Assembly (NCBI GenBank): GCA_017459985.1
Contig: JAFUBX010000030.1
Coordinates: forward strand, 1-64,000
Length of the DNA: 64,000 nt
Origin: Parasporobacterium sp.
GTDB lineage: Bacteria; Bacillota; Clostridia; Lachnospirales; Lachnospiraceae
Reading direction: 5' to 3'
The position numbers and the translations under genes were made by a program. The first letter of the stretch is position 1; each line of letters starts with the position of its first letter. Shown here piece by piece: positions 51,845 to 60,922 of the stretch. The notes under the pieces were generated by a model. The model was given only the letters and a program-made list of their open reading frames with translations, had not been told where the DNA came from and made no database searches.

Positions 51845-52780
51845 ATGGAATTTATCAGGAAAAACGCAAGAACCATACTTCCTTTTGTCGGGCTGGCTGC
51901 TGTCATTATCATACTTCTGATCATTTCCGGCGGAAGCATTTTTGCACCGGGCAACTTAAGCAATATCCTTGATCAGAGCTATACCGTGGTGCTTCTTTCT
52001 GTGGGATGTACCTTCCTGTATTCCCACGGCGGATTCGATCTGGCGGTCGGCGGTATTTACGGACTGTCCATGATGGTCTCCGGTATGATCTATCTGGGGG
52101 GCAGCATGAGCATCTGGGTGGCCCTGCCGCTCTGTATCCTGGTGTCTCTGGTCTGCTACCTGATCATGGGAGTTGTGACCGTCAAATTACAGCTGCCTGC
52201 ATTTATCACATCCTTATGTATGCAGTTTATCTGCCGCGGTATCGTAACCACTATTTCCAAGGGCAATATCAATCTTCCCGGTGAATTCTCCGCAGGAGAC
52301 AGCTGGGTAATCAAGATCATCGTGCTGGTGATTCTGTTGGGCGGCGCATACATTCTGCTGCACCGTACCGCCTTCGGCAAAAATAACCGGGCTATTGGCG
52401 AGAATCCGGTGGCAGCCAGACAGAGCGGCATCAATATTGACAAAGTTCGGCTCCTGGCATACGTGATCGTAGCGGTTCTGGTCGGCGTAGCGGGATTCTT
52501 CTCCATGTGCTCCGCAAGAACGGTCGCCACACTGGCCGGCTCCGGATTTGAAATGGATGTCATCGTGGCCATCGTATTGGGCGGTATGAGCCTGAATGGC
52601 GGCATGGACAGCTCTGTCAGGGCTGCGATCATCGGTACCCTGATCGTGAAGCTCCTGGAAAACGGACTGGTGATCATCGGCGTGTCCAGCACCTGGAGCG
52701 ATTTTGTTATCGGCGCCGTGTTCCTGATCGTAATCCTCTTCAATTACAAGAGAAATAAACTGGGATTCCTCCCCAGATAA
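51845..52780 (+). CDS. Sugar ABC permease 1 (RbsC type)
   Basis: 311 residues, eight to ten spans typical of RbsC, with VGCTFLYSHGGFDLAVGGIYGLS and FGKNNRAIGENPVAARQSGINIDKVRLLAYVIVAVLVGVAGFF (the inner loop docking the ATPase). It begins at ATG from GAGGAGGGAAACG, 12 bases after the ATPase. A second, different permease lies at 54052. Confidence 0.9.
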   Translation: MEFIRKNARTILPFVGLAAVIIILLIISGGSIFAPGNLSNILDQSYTVVLLSVGCTFLYSHGGFDLAVGGIYGLSMMVSGMIYLGGSMSIWVALPLCILVSLVCYLIMGVVTVKLQLPAFITSLCMQFICRGIVTTISKGNINLPGEFSAGDSWVIKIIVLVILLGGAYILLHRTAFGKNNRAIGENPVAARQSGINIDKVRLLAYVIVAVLVGVAGFFSMCSARTVATLAGSGFEMDVIVAIVLGGMSLNGGMDSSVRAAIIGTLIVKLLENGLVIIGVSSTWSDFVIGAVFLIVILFNYKRNKLGFLPR

Positions 52781-52861
52781 TCACAACTGGTTCATAAAAG
52801 CCGGAACGCATTACAGGAATGACAGATGGCTTTTATATAAAAAGAAAAGGAGAGTTATAAC

Positions 52862-53956
52862 ATGAAAAAAGTAGTAGCATTGATCCTTGCTGCAGTTCTG
52901 TGCATCGGAATGTTTTCCACTCTTGCTTATGCAGGGGAAGCACAGGAAGGCTACAAAGTCGGCGTAATTCTGTATGATACAGAATGCCAGTGGGCAAAGG
53001 ACATCATGGGCAGTTTAAGATCCATCGGAGAGCCTCTGGGCGTAACCTTTGAAACCGCCATCGGCGGAACTGATCCGGATACGACCATTGCAGACGTGCA
53101 GAACTTCGGCGCTGCAGGCTATAACGGAATTATCAACCTGCATCCGGGTACGATCATGTCCAAGCTGGTGGATATCTGCGAGCAGTACGGCATGTACATC
53201 GTCACCTCCAACGATCCTTCCAGCGCAAGCTCCGATTATGCGGAATTTTCTGCAAAAGAGTATTTTGCCGGAGAAGTCTGGGAAGATGAGAAGGAGATCG
53301 CAGGCGAGATCATCCAGGATATGGTTGACAAAGGCGCTACCGAATTCGGCCTTCACGGATTCCCCTATGGTCTGTCCTCTCAGATGGATGCCAGATTAGA
53401 CGGCGCAAGAGCAAAGATGGCTGAACTGGGTATCCCTGAAGATATGATCCATGAAGGACTGTCCTTTGATAAGGCAGGCGCTGCAGATGAGCTGATCGCT
53501 CAGTATCCGAATCTGAGTGCGATCTTCTCCTCTGTGGAGACCGTATCCACTGTATATCAGCCGCTGATCAACTCCGGAAAGAGCGGAGAGATCCTGCTGA
53601 ACTGCTACGATCCGAACGATGACGCACTGGCCGCATTCCAGGACGGAACTCTGTCCTATGCAACCACAGGTACCTGCGCTGACTCCATGATCGCATTTGT
53701 CCTTCTGTACAATGCCATGAGCGGCAACAAGATGGTACAGGAAGACGGAAGCGCTGCTTCCATCAACATGAAATACTTATTCTGCACCTCTGCAGAAGAT
53801 TTTGAGACCGCTATCAACAACTGCTCCGGAGATCATCCGGCATACACACTGGAAGAGCTTCAGCCCTTCATCGGCGCTGATGCTTCCTATGCGGATCTGA
53901 AAGCATTTGCTGAGCAGTTCTCCCTGGAAGACATTCTTGCACGCCACGCAGGCTGA
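52862..53956 (+). CDS. Ribose-type periplasmic-fold sugar-binding protein
   Basis: 364 residues from AAGGAGAGTTATAAC. The signal peptide (MKKVVALILAAVLCIGMFST..AYA) is of the ordinary kind; no lipobox is seen. The type-1 binding fold is recognised by YKVGVILYDTECQWAKDIMGSLRSIGEPLGVTF, PNLSAIFSSVETVSTVYQP, and GEILLNCYDPNDDALAAFQDG. It captures the sugar for the surrounding ATPase and permeases. The gene lies between the two permeases, a less common order. Confidence 0.9.
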   Translation: MKKVVALILAAVLCIGMFSTLAYAGEAQEGYKVGVILYDTECQWAKDIMGSLRSIGEPLGVTFETAIGGTDPDTTIADVQNFGAAGYNGIINLHPGTIMSKLVDICEQYGMYIVTSNDPSSASSDYAEFSAKEYFAGEVWEDEKEIAGEIIQDMVDKGATEFGLHGFPYGLSSQMDARLDGARAKMAELGIPEDMIHEGLSFDKAGAADELIAQYPNLSAIFSSVETVSTVYQPLINSGKSGEILLNCYDPNDDALAAFQDGTLSYATTGTCADSMIAFVLLYNAMSGNKMVQEDGSAASINMKYLFCTSAEDFETAINNCSGDHPAYTLEELQPFIGADASYADLKAFAEQFSLEDILARHAG

Positions 53957-54051
53957 GCACCCATGTCTGACTGATCAGAAACGGACAGAAGGCGTTATGC
54001 CTTCTGTCCGGCAGATTAAAAGTTTCACTCTTTAAGAAAGGTGTAAAGACC

Positions 54052-55089
54052 ATGACTTTTAAAAGAATTGCGGGAAATACCTGGAAAACGTTGATCTGGC
54101 CGGTTGCCATTTATGTGCTGTTTCTTGTGCTCTGCAAGATCTTCAGCCCGCAGGCCGCCTTCGGTACGACCCGAAGCCTGGAAGGGATTCTGAAGCAGGC
54201 CATTCTGAGCTCCAGCATCGCAATGGCAATGGCGTGCAATATGATCAATGACCGCTGGGATTTCTCCATGGGTATCATCTGCGTGTGTACCAGTTTCATC
54301 GCATCTCCGATTGCCAAATCGATCTGTGCCGGTATGATCGCTGAAAACGGCAAGACGACCGCACCCTCCTGGGTGCTGCTGGTGCTGTGCATCGTTATCT
54401 GCATGGCGCTGTGTATGATCAATGCCATTTTGTATCTGCTGCTCAAGGTTCCGACCCTGGTGATCAGTATCGGACTGATGCTGATCTACGAGACCATGGT
54501 CCGTATCGTGAACGGCGGTGCAGGCGCACAGCTGAGCGGACTGAATTATACCGTGTTCGGACGTTCCCCGTGGATCTATATTCTGGCAGTATTTACGATC
54601 CTGCTGTTTATGTTCCTGTATACCTTTACCCGGTTTGGCTATAATGTCCGGTCTCTCGGCAACAGCCAGCAGATTGCCAACAACATCGGTGTTAATGAGA
54701 AGAAAAACGTGATCCTCAGCTATCTCCTCTGCGGATTTATCCTGGGAATCGCAGCTGTGATCAATGTCGGACTTTCCGGCAAGATCGAGGCGTCTTCCAC
54801 CTTCAACAACAACACCGGTATGATGTTCCAGGCATTTCCGGCAGTTTTTATCGGTCTTTACCTTTCCCGGTATACCAATTTCTCCATCGGAATCTTCATC
54901 GGCGCGTTCTGCATCAAGATGATGACTGCCGGTGTGGTTGCCCTGGGACTTCCGTCAGCCGTACAGGATATCGGCGTCGGCGCCTTCCTGTTCTTCTTCA
55001 TCGCCCTGACCACGAACCAGGGCCGGTTCCTTGACTGGAGCGCACGCCGGACGGCCATGAAGATGGCCCGGGCCGGAGGAGAGAAGTAG
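54052..55089 (+). CDS. Sugar ABC permease 2 (RbsC type)
   Basis: 345 residues, about ten spans: VAIYVLFLVLCKIFSP, ILSSSIAMAMACNMINDRWDFSMGIICV, FGYNVRSLGNSQQIANNIGVNEKKNVILSYLLCGFILGIA. The NDR/NDRWDFS region stands where RbsC has the loop. Related only distantly to permease 1, so the channel is probably a heterodimer, as in LsrC/LsrD. A terminator follows. Confidence 0.88.
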   Translation: MTFKRIAGNTWKTLIWPVAIYVLFLVLCKIFSPQAAFGTTRSLEGILKQAILSSSIAMAMACNMINDRWDFSMGIICVCTSFIASPIAKSICAGMIAENGKTTAPSWVLLVLCIVICMALCMINAILYLLLKVPTLVISIGLMLIYETMVRIVNGGAGAQLSGLNYTVFGRSPWIYILAVFTILLFMFLYTFTRFGYNVRSLGNSQQIANNIGVNEKKNVILSYLLCGFILGIAAVINVGLSGKIEASSTFNNNTGMMFQAFPAVFIGLYLSRYTNFSIGIFIGAFCIKMMTAGVVALGLPSAVQDIGVGAFLFFFIALTTNQGRFLDWSARRTAMKMARAGGEK

Positions 55090-55117
55090 CAATCCTCATT
55101 CTAAAAGAATTCTGATT

Positions 55118-55163
55118 AAAAAAGCATCTCCATTCAGAACCTGTCTGAGTGAGATGCTTTTTT
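55118..55163 (+). terminator. Bidirectional terminator after the ribose-type operon
   Basis: AAAAAAGCATCTC at 55118-55130 and GAGATGCTTTTTT at 55151-55163 form a 13-bp stem with A and T ends, so it can stop either direction; inner pairs TCAG/CTGA add to it. Confidence 0.85.
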
Positions 55164-55200
55164 AAAAGGCTAAAACATTAAAAAGTGTACGATGAAACGC

Positions 55201-55236
55201 TTGAAAAGTGCGCAATGCTATGGTATCGTGCCGTAG
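55201..55236 (+). promoter_or_regulatory. Promoter of the NlpC/P60-like gene
   Basis: TTGAAA at 55201-55206, 17-base spacer, and TATCGT at 55224-55229 with an upstream TGG that resembles an extended -10. The transcript would start about 55236, very near the ATG at 55237, so translation may begin downstream at 55279 or be leaderless. Confidence 0.45.
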
Positions 55237-57252
55237 ATGGATTATCAGAAAGAAAGTATTTTCAGAAAGTTAAATCAGATGAGCAGTTCTATAAATTGGA
55301 AACAAACAGTCAAAAGAGCCTTGATCGTCGTTCTGGCGGCATCGTTCATGATGATGGTGTATCCGCAGCCCGTGCCGGCAACTGAAATCAGTACAGTGAA
55401 CACAGAGGATCTTTCCTACTGGTATCAGGGGATCGATGAAGGTGTCTATGCGGAACGCATCGTAAATGCAGCCTGGAATATGCCGACGCCCGGAAAAGGA
55501 TATTGCGCGGCCTGGGTCAGTTATGTTTATCAGGATGCAGGGCTGGGATTTTTGGAGCTGAATGCGAATGAAATGTGTTACAACTATGGGGTTAGTCGTG
55601 ACCTTTCCCACATCCGGGAGGGCATGGTCATCGCTGTTCCCCGTTCACCGTCCAGCGAATTGGGATGGCAGTATGGACATGCGGGGATCCTTGTAAAAAA
55701 TACTTCCTACACGGAACCTGATAATGAGGAGAACCGGCAGCTCGTTCAGGACATGAAGAAGGAACTCCTGGAAAAGGAGGCTGAGGCAAAGCTGCTGAAA
55801 GGCAGGCTGGGGGTCCGTTTTCTGACCGAGGGGGAAGAGAATCCGGAATATCAGGAACTGCAGAAGCAGATTTATTCTCTGACCTATGATCTCAATGTCC
55901 TGCAGCAGCAGATCAGCCAGAACTATGCTTATCTTGCGGAAATCAATGGTTTCGTGTTTCGATTTGACCGGAACAATCAGGAGGAATGGCTGGTTATCCA
56001 CAGTACAGACCGGATTGAGGTGACTCCCTTGAGTCAGTGGATCAGCTATTATAATATTACCGGAGAGGTTGCCTGGGGTTGGGGACATATCAACCCGGGT
56101 TCCCCAGTGGAGTTCAAAGGAGATCTGGCAAAAGCAGTCCCGTTCATTTATCACGAAGAGAATGAAAATAAGCTGAAAGAGATCTACGGGTTTGATCCGG
56201 CGGTCCTGACAGATGAAGAGTATTATAATGCCATTGCATATCACTGTGCTTCCGTGGAGGGGGCTCCCAATGCCATGAGGCTTTACGGAGGAGCGATTGT
56301 TGATACTCCGAAATTCTATGAATTATTAGGCAATATGACATCGACGGAATACGGGAGATGGTATGCGATCATAGAATATTACCGTTTGAAGGAAGAAGCC
56401 GAAGCTGCTGCAAAGGAAGCGGAGCAGGAGACGGAAACCGAAGAGGAAACGACCGAAGAAGAAACTTCAGAAGAAGATACGACGGAGGAGAATTCGACAG
56501 AAGAAACCACGGCACAAGAGACTACGGTGAATGAAACTGCCGCAGGCGAAACTCTGGCGGAACAACCTTCTGCGGAGGAAACTCCGGCGGAAGAACCCGA
56601 AGCGAACGAGACAACTGCGCAGGAAGCTGAGACTACACAGGAATCGGAATCCTTCCAGGAATCGGAACCTCAGACGGAGGCTGCAGCCGCAGAAGAACCG
56701 GAGGCACAGACAGAGCCAGCTGTTGCCGAAGAGCCGGAGACACAGACGGAGCCGGCTTCAGAACCGGTGGCTGAAGCTTCGACAGAAGGTACAACAGTAT
56801 CAGCCCCGGAAACAACCGCAGGGGCAGAGATTCAGGATACACCGGCGGATCCGGCTGTTTCGGAAACGGAGCCTATGCCGGTGATTGAAGAGCCGGCTGC
56901 AGCGGAGCCTGAGCCGACTCCGAAACCTGCCGCAACGGAGCCTGCACTGGAACCTGCAGTAACAGAGCCTGTTGTACCGGAGCCGGTGCCGGAGCCTGAA
57001 CCGGAACCGGTAATCGAACCTGCGGCTCCAGAGCCGGCAGCGGAGGAACCGGCAGCGCCGGTGCCTGTGGTGGAAGAATACTACGAGCCGGAACCTATAG
57101 TGGAAGAATATTATGAACCGGCGTCTGTGGTGGGAGAATACCATGAGCCGGCGGTGGAGGAATCCTATGTACCGGAACCGGTGGTGCAGGAGTATTATGA
57201 GCCGGTGATAGAAGAGTACTACGATCCGGCGGCGGATGAGGTCTGGGAGTAA
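55237..57252 (+). CDS. Secreted NlpC/P60-like protein with a long Glu/Thr/Pro tail
   Basis: 671 residues; start at 55237 or, less likely by length, 55279 (MSSSINWKQT). A hydrophobic segment ALIVVLAASFMMMVY leads to an exported enzyme domain: TPGKGYCAAWVSYVYQDAGLGF (Cys nucleophile), then WQYGHAGILV (His of the triad), in the CHAP/NlpC/P60 cysteine peptidase pattern. A coiled-coil region (KELLEKEAEAKLLKGR and QISQNYAYL) interrupts it. Residues about 395-630 are a low-complexity tail of E, T, P and A, ending in YYEP-type repeats (EEYYEPEPIV..). It has no visible LPXTG anchor. The role is probably peptidoglycan processing at the cell surface. Confidence 0.75.
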   Translation: MDYQKESIFRKLNQMSSSINWKQTVKRALIVVLAASFMMMVYPQPVPATEISTVNTEDLSYWYQGIDEGVYAERIVNAAWNMPTPGKGYCAAWVSYVYQDAGLGFLELNANEMCYNYGVSRDLSHIREGMVIAVPRSPSSELGWQYGHAGILVKNTSYTEPDNEENRQLVQDMKKELLEKEAEAKLLKGRLGVRFLTEGEENPEYQELQKQIYSLTYDLNVLQQQISQNYAYLAEINGFVFRFDRNNQEEWLVIHSTDRIEVTPLSQWISYYNITGEVAWGWGHINPGSPVEFKGDLAKAVPFIYHEENENKLKEIYGFDPAVLTDEEYYNAIAYHCASVEGAPNAMRLYGGAIVDTPKFYELLGNMTSTEYGRWYAIIEYYRLKEEAEAAAKEAEQETETEEETTEEETSEEDTTEENSTEETTAQETTVNETAAGETLAEQPSAEETPAEEPEANETTAQEAETTQESESFQESEPQTEAAAAEEPEAQTEPAVAEEPETQTEPASEPVAEASTEGTTVSAPETTAGAEIQDTPADPAVSETEPMPVIEEPAAAEPEPTPKPAATEPALEPAVTEPVVPEPVPEPEPEPVIEPAAPEPAAEEPAAPVPVVEEYYEPEPIVEEYYEPASVVGEYHEPAVEESYVPEPVVQEYYEPVIEEYYDPAADEVWE

Positions 57253-57296
57253 AACTGCAGAGAACAGAGATTTACAAAGAACAGAAATTGTAAAGC

Positions 57297-58583
57297 TCAG
57301 AGATATTTCTTCGGGATATATGCTTCGACATATATCCCGTTTTCTGTATAGCTTTCTGTGACCAGCTCTCCATATTTACGGATCAGCTGGATCTTTCCTG
57401 CATCGGCATAATCATACAGCCGCTCCACATAGATCTTGTCATTGCGAAGCAGCCGGACGATTGCGGAGCGGACCAGTTCACAGCCCTCTTCAGACAGAAG
57501 AGAGGTCCGGACGATTTCTCCGGCGTGACTGTCTGCGAATATACGGCTGCCGTTAAGGGGATCCGGCGAATCATCAGCTGTCAAGAGATCGAATTTGTTG
57601 AAGATCGTGATCACTGGTTTGTCTGTGACGCCTAAATCTGACAGGGTCTTATACGTGATCTCCATCTGACGTTCCATTTCCGGATCTGCAGAGTCCACGA
57701 CATGGATCAGGAAGTCGGCATATTTTGCCTCTTCCAGGGTACTTCGGAATGCATCGATCAGATGGTGGGGCAATTTTCGGACAAACCCTACAGTATCCGT
57801 CAGAAGAACCTGCTGCCCGTTTGGAAGAGACAAGGTTCTGGTCGTGGGATCCAGCGTGGCAAACAGTTTGTCTTCCTCCAGAACATCTGCGTTTGTCAGT
57901 TTGTTCAGAAGCGTGGATTTACCGGCATTGGTATATCCGATAATGGCTCCGACGGGGAACTCGGATTCGCTTCTGCGTTTTCTCTGTATCTGCCGGTTGC
58001 TTTCCATTTCGCGGATCTCCTCCCGGAGGGCAGTGATCCTGCGTCCAATCAGTCTTCGGTCCATTTCCAGCTTTTTCTCGCCGGGACCCTTTGTTCCGAT
58101 TCCGCCGCCCTGCCTGGACAAGTATTTGCGCATACCTGTCAGATGAGAAGCAGTGTAACGAAGCTGAGCCAGTTCCACCTGAAGCTTTCCCTCTCTGGAA
58201 GCTGCACGCTGCGCAAAGATATCCAGGATCACCATGGTGCGATCCATCACTTTAACATTCAGGGCGTCTGAAAGATTCTGCATCTGTGCAGGGGAGAGTT
58301 CATCGTCGCAAACGATTCCCGTGGCGTGCTGTTCTTCGATCAGCTCCAGGATCTCAAGTACCTTGCCGGAACCCACATATGTTCCGGGGTGCGGTTTGTC
58401 CCGGAACTGCATCACATAAAACAAAACCTCCGCCCCGGCGGTCCGGACCAGTTCTGCGAGCTCTTCCAGTGAAGCTTCCGCTTCGCTGCCCTGCGCCGAA
58501 GGAGACGGATCAATCCCGACCAGGATCACCCGCTCCGTCTCTTCCCCATATTCAATTAACATACCGGATTTCTTCTCTGTCAT
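57297..58583 (-). CDS. hflX: HflX GTPase (ribosome-associated)
   Basis: 428 residues from 58583. The N-terminal HflX domain (ILVGIDPSP; YVGSGKVLEILELIEEQHATGIVCDDELSPAQMQNL) with the VMDRTMVILDIFAQRAASREGKLQVELAQLRY segment is followed by the GTPase with G1 GYTNAGKST, G3 DTVGF and G4 NKFD. HflX splits stalled 70S ribosomes during stress. Ribosome binding before ATG is weak; the next ATG (58562) is an alternative start. It is convergent with the NlpC/P60-like gene. Confidence 0.93.
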   Translation of the reverse strand: MTEKKSGMLIEYGEETERVILVGIDPSPSAQGSEAEASLEELAELVRTAGAEVLFYVMQFRDKPHPGTYVGSGKVLEILELIEEQHATGIVCDDELSPAQMQNLSDALNVKVMDRTMVILDIFAQRAASREGKLQVELAQLRYTASHLTGMRKYLSRQGGGIGTKGPGEKKLEMDRRLIGRRITALREEIREMESNRQIQRKRRSESEFPVGAIIGYTNAGKSTLLNKLTNADVLEEDKLFATLDPTTRTLSLPNGQQVLLTDTVGFVRKLPHHLIDAFRSTLEEAKYADFLIHVVDSADPEMERQMEITYKTLSDLGVTDKPVITIFNKFDLLTADDSPDPLNGSRIFADSHAGEIVRTSLLSEEGCELVRSAIVRLLRNDKIYVERLYDYADAGKIQLIRKYGELVTESYTENGIYVEAYIPKKYL

Positions 58584-59132
58584 TGCTGCAAATGTATCAT
58601 GAAAAGCCGGAATTGTAAAACATTCTGATTGGAAAGCAGGCAAAATCAATCTTGCATTACCGATTCCGTTCCCCTATAACCTGAGCGTCATGCAAATCCA
58701 ATGTTTTTATTATTTACATGACGAAAAGCAGAATTTCATCATGTATAATTAATGCCTCCAGTTTTTTACATGACGAAAAGCAGAGTTTCATCATGTATAA
58801 TCAGTGCCTCCGGTTTTTTACATGACGAAAAGCAGAATTTCATCATGTATAATCAATGCCTCCAGTTTTTTACATGATAAAAAGCGGAATTTCATCATGT
58901 AAATCCAACATTCTTTATTTTATACATGAGGAGAAACCGGTATATATAATGTAAAAATGTGGATCCTTCGTTTATACATGATAAATAATGAATAACGATT
59001 ATGTACTAATGGCGGGAGAATTGATATCCCGCAATTGTTTTCGGATAATCCTTATTGATTACTTGATGAATAGTTCATATGATCCAAATATGTCATTTGA
59101 GCCTTCCGCAATAAATCAACGTTTTTTAAGAA
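58584..59132. other. Intergenic region dominated by 52-bp repeats
   Basis: No gene seen in 549 bases. From about 58688 to 59000 the 52-bp array described below occupies it. The stretch from 59001 to 59132 holds no identified feature and ends at the integrase terminator. Confidence 0.6.
58688..59004. repeat. 52-bp tandem repeat array, six and a half units
   Basis: The word ACATG starts at 58716, 58768, 58820, 58872, 58924 and 58976, always exactly 52 bases apart, and a matching half unit (GTCATGCAAATCC) precedes at 58688. In each of the first four units ACATGA and TCATGT face each other about 18 bases apart, forming an imperfect inverted repeat around the invariant GAAAAGC(A/G)GA(A/G)TTTCA. 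The last two units are degenerate. 52 is not a multiple of three and no frame is conserved. This is not a CRISPR array because the between-unit sequence is conserved too. Confidence 0.85.
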
Positions 59133-59170
59133 AAAAATAACCGGAACCGGCTATTTACAGCCGGTTCCGG
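59133..59170 (-). terminator. Terminator of the integrase gene
   Basis: CCGGAACCGGCT at 59141-59152 and AGCCGGTTCCGG at 59159-59170 form a perfect 12-bp stem; on the minus strand a T-rich run (TTATTTTTTT) follows. It is placed 92 bases beyond the integrase stop. It also lies at the left end of the integrated element. Confidence 0.8.
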
Positions 59171-59261
59171 AATCTCGATGCGGGCGACAGGACTGAATCC
59201 GGGAATATAAGGATATCAAGGCTTCCGGATCCGAATGACATGTAGGGTGATACTGTCCTGA

Positions 59262-60371
59262 TTACATGGCGATCGTGATCTCTTTCATCGCCTTTTCCCG
59301 TGTCTCCTTCATAACATGGGTGTAAAGATCCAAAGTGATCTTAGTATTCGAATGACCCAACAATTCAGAGAGGACTTTAAAGTCCTGTGGACGTTGCTCC
59401 ATAAACCTCGTAGCAAAAGTATCACGAAAAGCATGATTTGTAAAATGTTCAATGCCGGCGGCCTTTGAGATCCTCTTGATTTCCCGGTTACTTGTGTACT
59501 CCCTCAGCATATTCCCATTGGAAGAAGGGAAGAGCCAGGAACAGAATTTCATTCCGAACAGCATCTTATTGTTCCGCCTCTGGTTCTTTATGATTTCAGT
59601 AATCACATCATTCAGCGGGATATCCCTTTTCCCGGAATATGTCTTGGCAGAATCTCCAACCACATAGTTTCCATATTCATCTCGGGTGATCGTTTTTGTG
59701 ATATGGATACAGTTGTTCTTCTGGTCTATATCAGATTCCCGGAGCGCGGAAAGTTCTCCGATCCGGATCCCGGTCTGAATCATCATCCGGAAATGGTTCA
59801 GATAAAAGGAATCCTTTGCAGACTGGAAAAAAGCAGAAGTCTCTTCCTTCGTCAATGCCCTGTGATAAGTATCTCTGGCAGCAGGTTCGGTCCTCCGGAT
59901 GTTTTCGATGCATTTACAGGGATTTTTTTCTATCGTTTCATCCCTTACAGCGTAATTAAATACCTGGGACAAGTGAGACATGCAGTCGTTCACAGAATGG
60001 GAAGCCAGATTTGTATCTGCCAGCTTCATCTGGACTTCCTGGATATCTGCCGGTCGGATGTCGCGGATCCGGAGCTGTCCCAGGGTGAAACCACAGTCCA
60101 GGACTATAGAAGAGGTCTTTTTGTACCACTTTGCCTGATTTAGGAGAGTGCTGCCTTTGACCTTGCTCCTCCGGACTTCTTTGAACTTCTCATAATAATC
60201 ATTCAAAACAGGATTCTGATGATTCAGGGACATGAGCTGCAGCTGCTGGAGCCGCTCCAGCTTCTTTTCATTCAACTCCGTCAGAGATCTGGCATAGACC
60301 GTATACCTTTTTCCTTCGAATGTGAGGCTCGACTGGTAACGTCCGTCTGCCCGTTTCTTGATTCTTGCCAT
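59262..60371 (-). CDS. Tyrosine recombinase (integrase) of a mobile element
   Basis: 369 residues; start at 60371 (MARIKKRADGRYQSSL) with GAAAGGATGG upstream. The N-terminal AP2-like arm-binding region KRADGRYQSSLTFEGKRYTVYARS is followed by a SAM-like domain. The catalytic residues are Arg in TGIRIGELSAL, His and Arg in HAFRDTFATRF, His in LGHSNTKITLDLYTH and nucleophile Tyr in LDLYTH, so R-H-R-H-Y is intact. The length and the domain order fit ICE/phage integrases of the Tn916 and prophage type. The element lies to its right. Confidence 0.93.
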   Translation of the reverse strand: MARIKKRADGRYQSSLTFEGKRYTVYARSLTELNEKKLERLQQLQLMSLNHQNPVLNDYYEKFKEVRRSKVKGSTLLNQAKWYKKTSSIVLDCGFTLGQLRIRDIRPADIQEVQMKLADTNLASHSVNDCMSHLSQVFNYAVRDETIEKNPCKCIENIRRTEPAARDTYHRALTKEETSAFFQSAKDSFYLNHFRMMIQTGIRIGELSALRESDIDQKNNCIHITKTITRDEYGNYVVGDSAKTYSGKRDIPLNDVITEIIKNQRRNNKMLFGMKFCSWLFPSSNGNMLREYTSNREIKRISKAAGIEHFTNHAFRDTFATRFMEQRPQDFKVLSELLGHSNTKITLDLYTHVMKETREKAMKEITIAM

Positions 60372-60407
60372 AATAAATACCATCCTTTCTGAAAAATACT
60401 TTATATT

Positions 60408-60466
60408 CCAGGGAATGGATGGTATAATCACACTTGCTTGGAGCGGGATTATACCAGATTCCCTGG
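60408..60466. promoter_or_regulatory. Nested inverted repeats upstream of the integrase
   Basis: CCAGGGAAT (60408-60416) pairs with ATTCCCTGG (60458-60466), and inside it GGTATAATC (60421-60429) pairs with GATTATACC (60447-60455). The inner arms carry TATAAT on both strands, so promoters or a repressor/excisionase site may overlap here. The integrase ATG is 37 bases away. Confidence 0.65.
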
Positions 60467-60484
60467 TTGTTCTCTGATCCTCGG

Positions 60485-60515
60485 TACCGGCCTGCTGCAA
60501 CAGGCCGGTATTTTT
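60485..60515 (+). terminator. Plus-strand terminator in the integrase upstream region
   Basis: TACCGGCCTG (60485-60494) and CAGGCCGGTA (60501-60510) form a 10-bp stem followed by TTTTT. It points rightward; no plus-strand gene precedes it, so it may end a transcript starting from the nested inverted repeats. Confidence 0.7.
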
Positions 60516-60554
60516 AAATCTTATCTACCATGCATTGAAGAAGAAAAGCATCGA

Positions 60555-60717
60555 TTAGTGTCTATAATCCAATAATTTCTTCCAGTTATCCGGAAAACCA
60601 AGATGTTTTTTTTTTGCAAATTGATAATCATTAAATAATAATTCAATATCCCTTATAAAATTATATGCATTGACATAGTCAGATTGAAGATAATAAATTG
60701 TAATAATATAGCAGTTT
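60555..60717 (-). pseudogene. Abi-family (abortive infection) C-terminal fragment
   Basis: 53 codons open between an in-frame TGA and the stop, reading ..YLQSDYVNAYNFIRDIELLFNDYQ..HLGFPDNWKKLLD. The ending GFP-(D/E)-N-W-K-x-L-L and the preceding pattern of short helices are typical of the C-terminus of AbiD/AbiF-type (Abi_2) phage-defence proteins. No start codon or upstream body of the gene remains. The identification rests on motif memory, without a search. Confidence 0.55.
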
Positions 60718-60922
60718 TTTCAATTTCCATGATAACAAAATACTCACCATGTTACGCATAATGTCTTTCGACAACATAGGCTTGGTGAGTTCCGTTGTAT
60801 GAATTATATAGCCTAGCATCGAATAGTTCAATATTTTTAACTGATATTTAATAATATTTTATAATAATAATTATTTTTTAATGTTGTCGGCTTTTTCGTA
60901 TATTCAGTCATATATAAAATAT

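Noticed and set aside
58688-59004. CRISPR array at the 52-bp repeats
   Set aside because: The whole 52-base unit is conserved, leaving no unique spacers; no cas gene is near.
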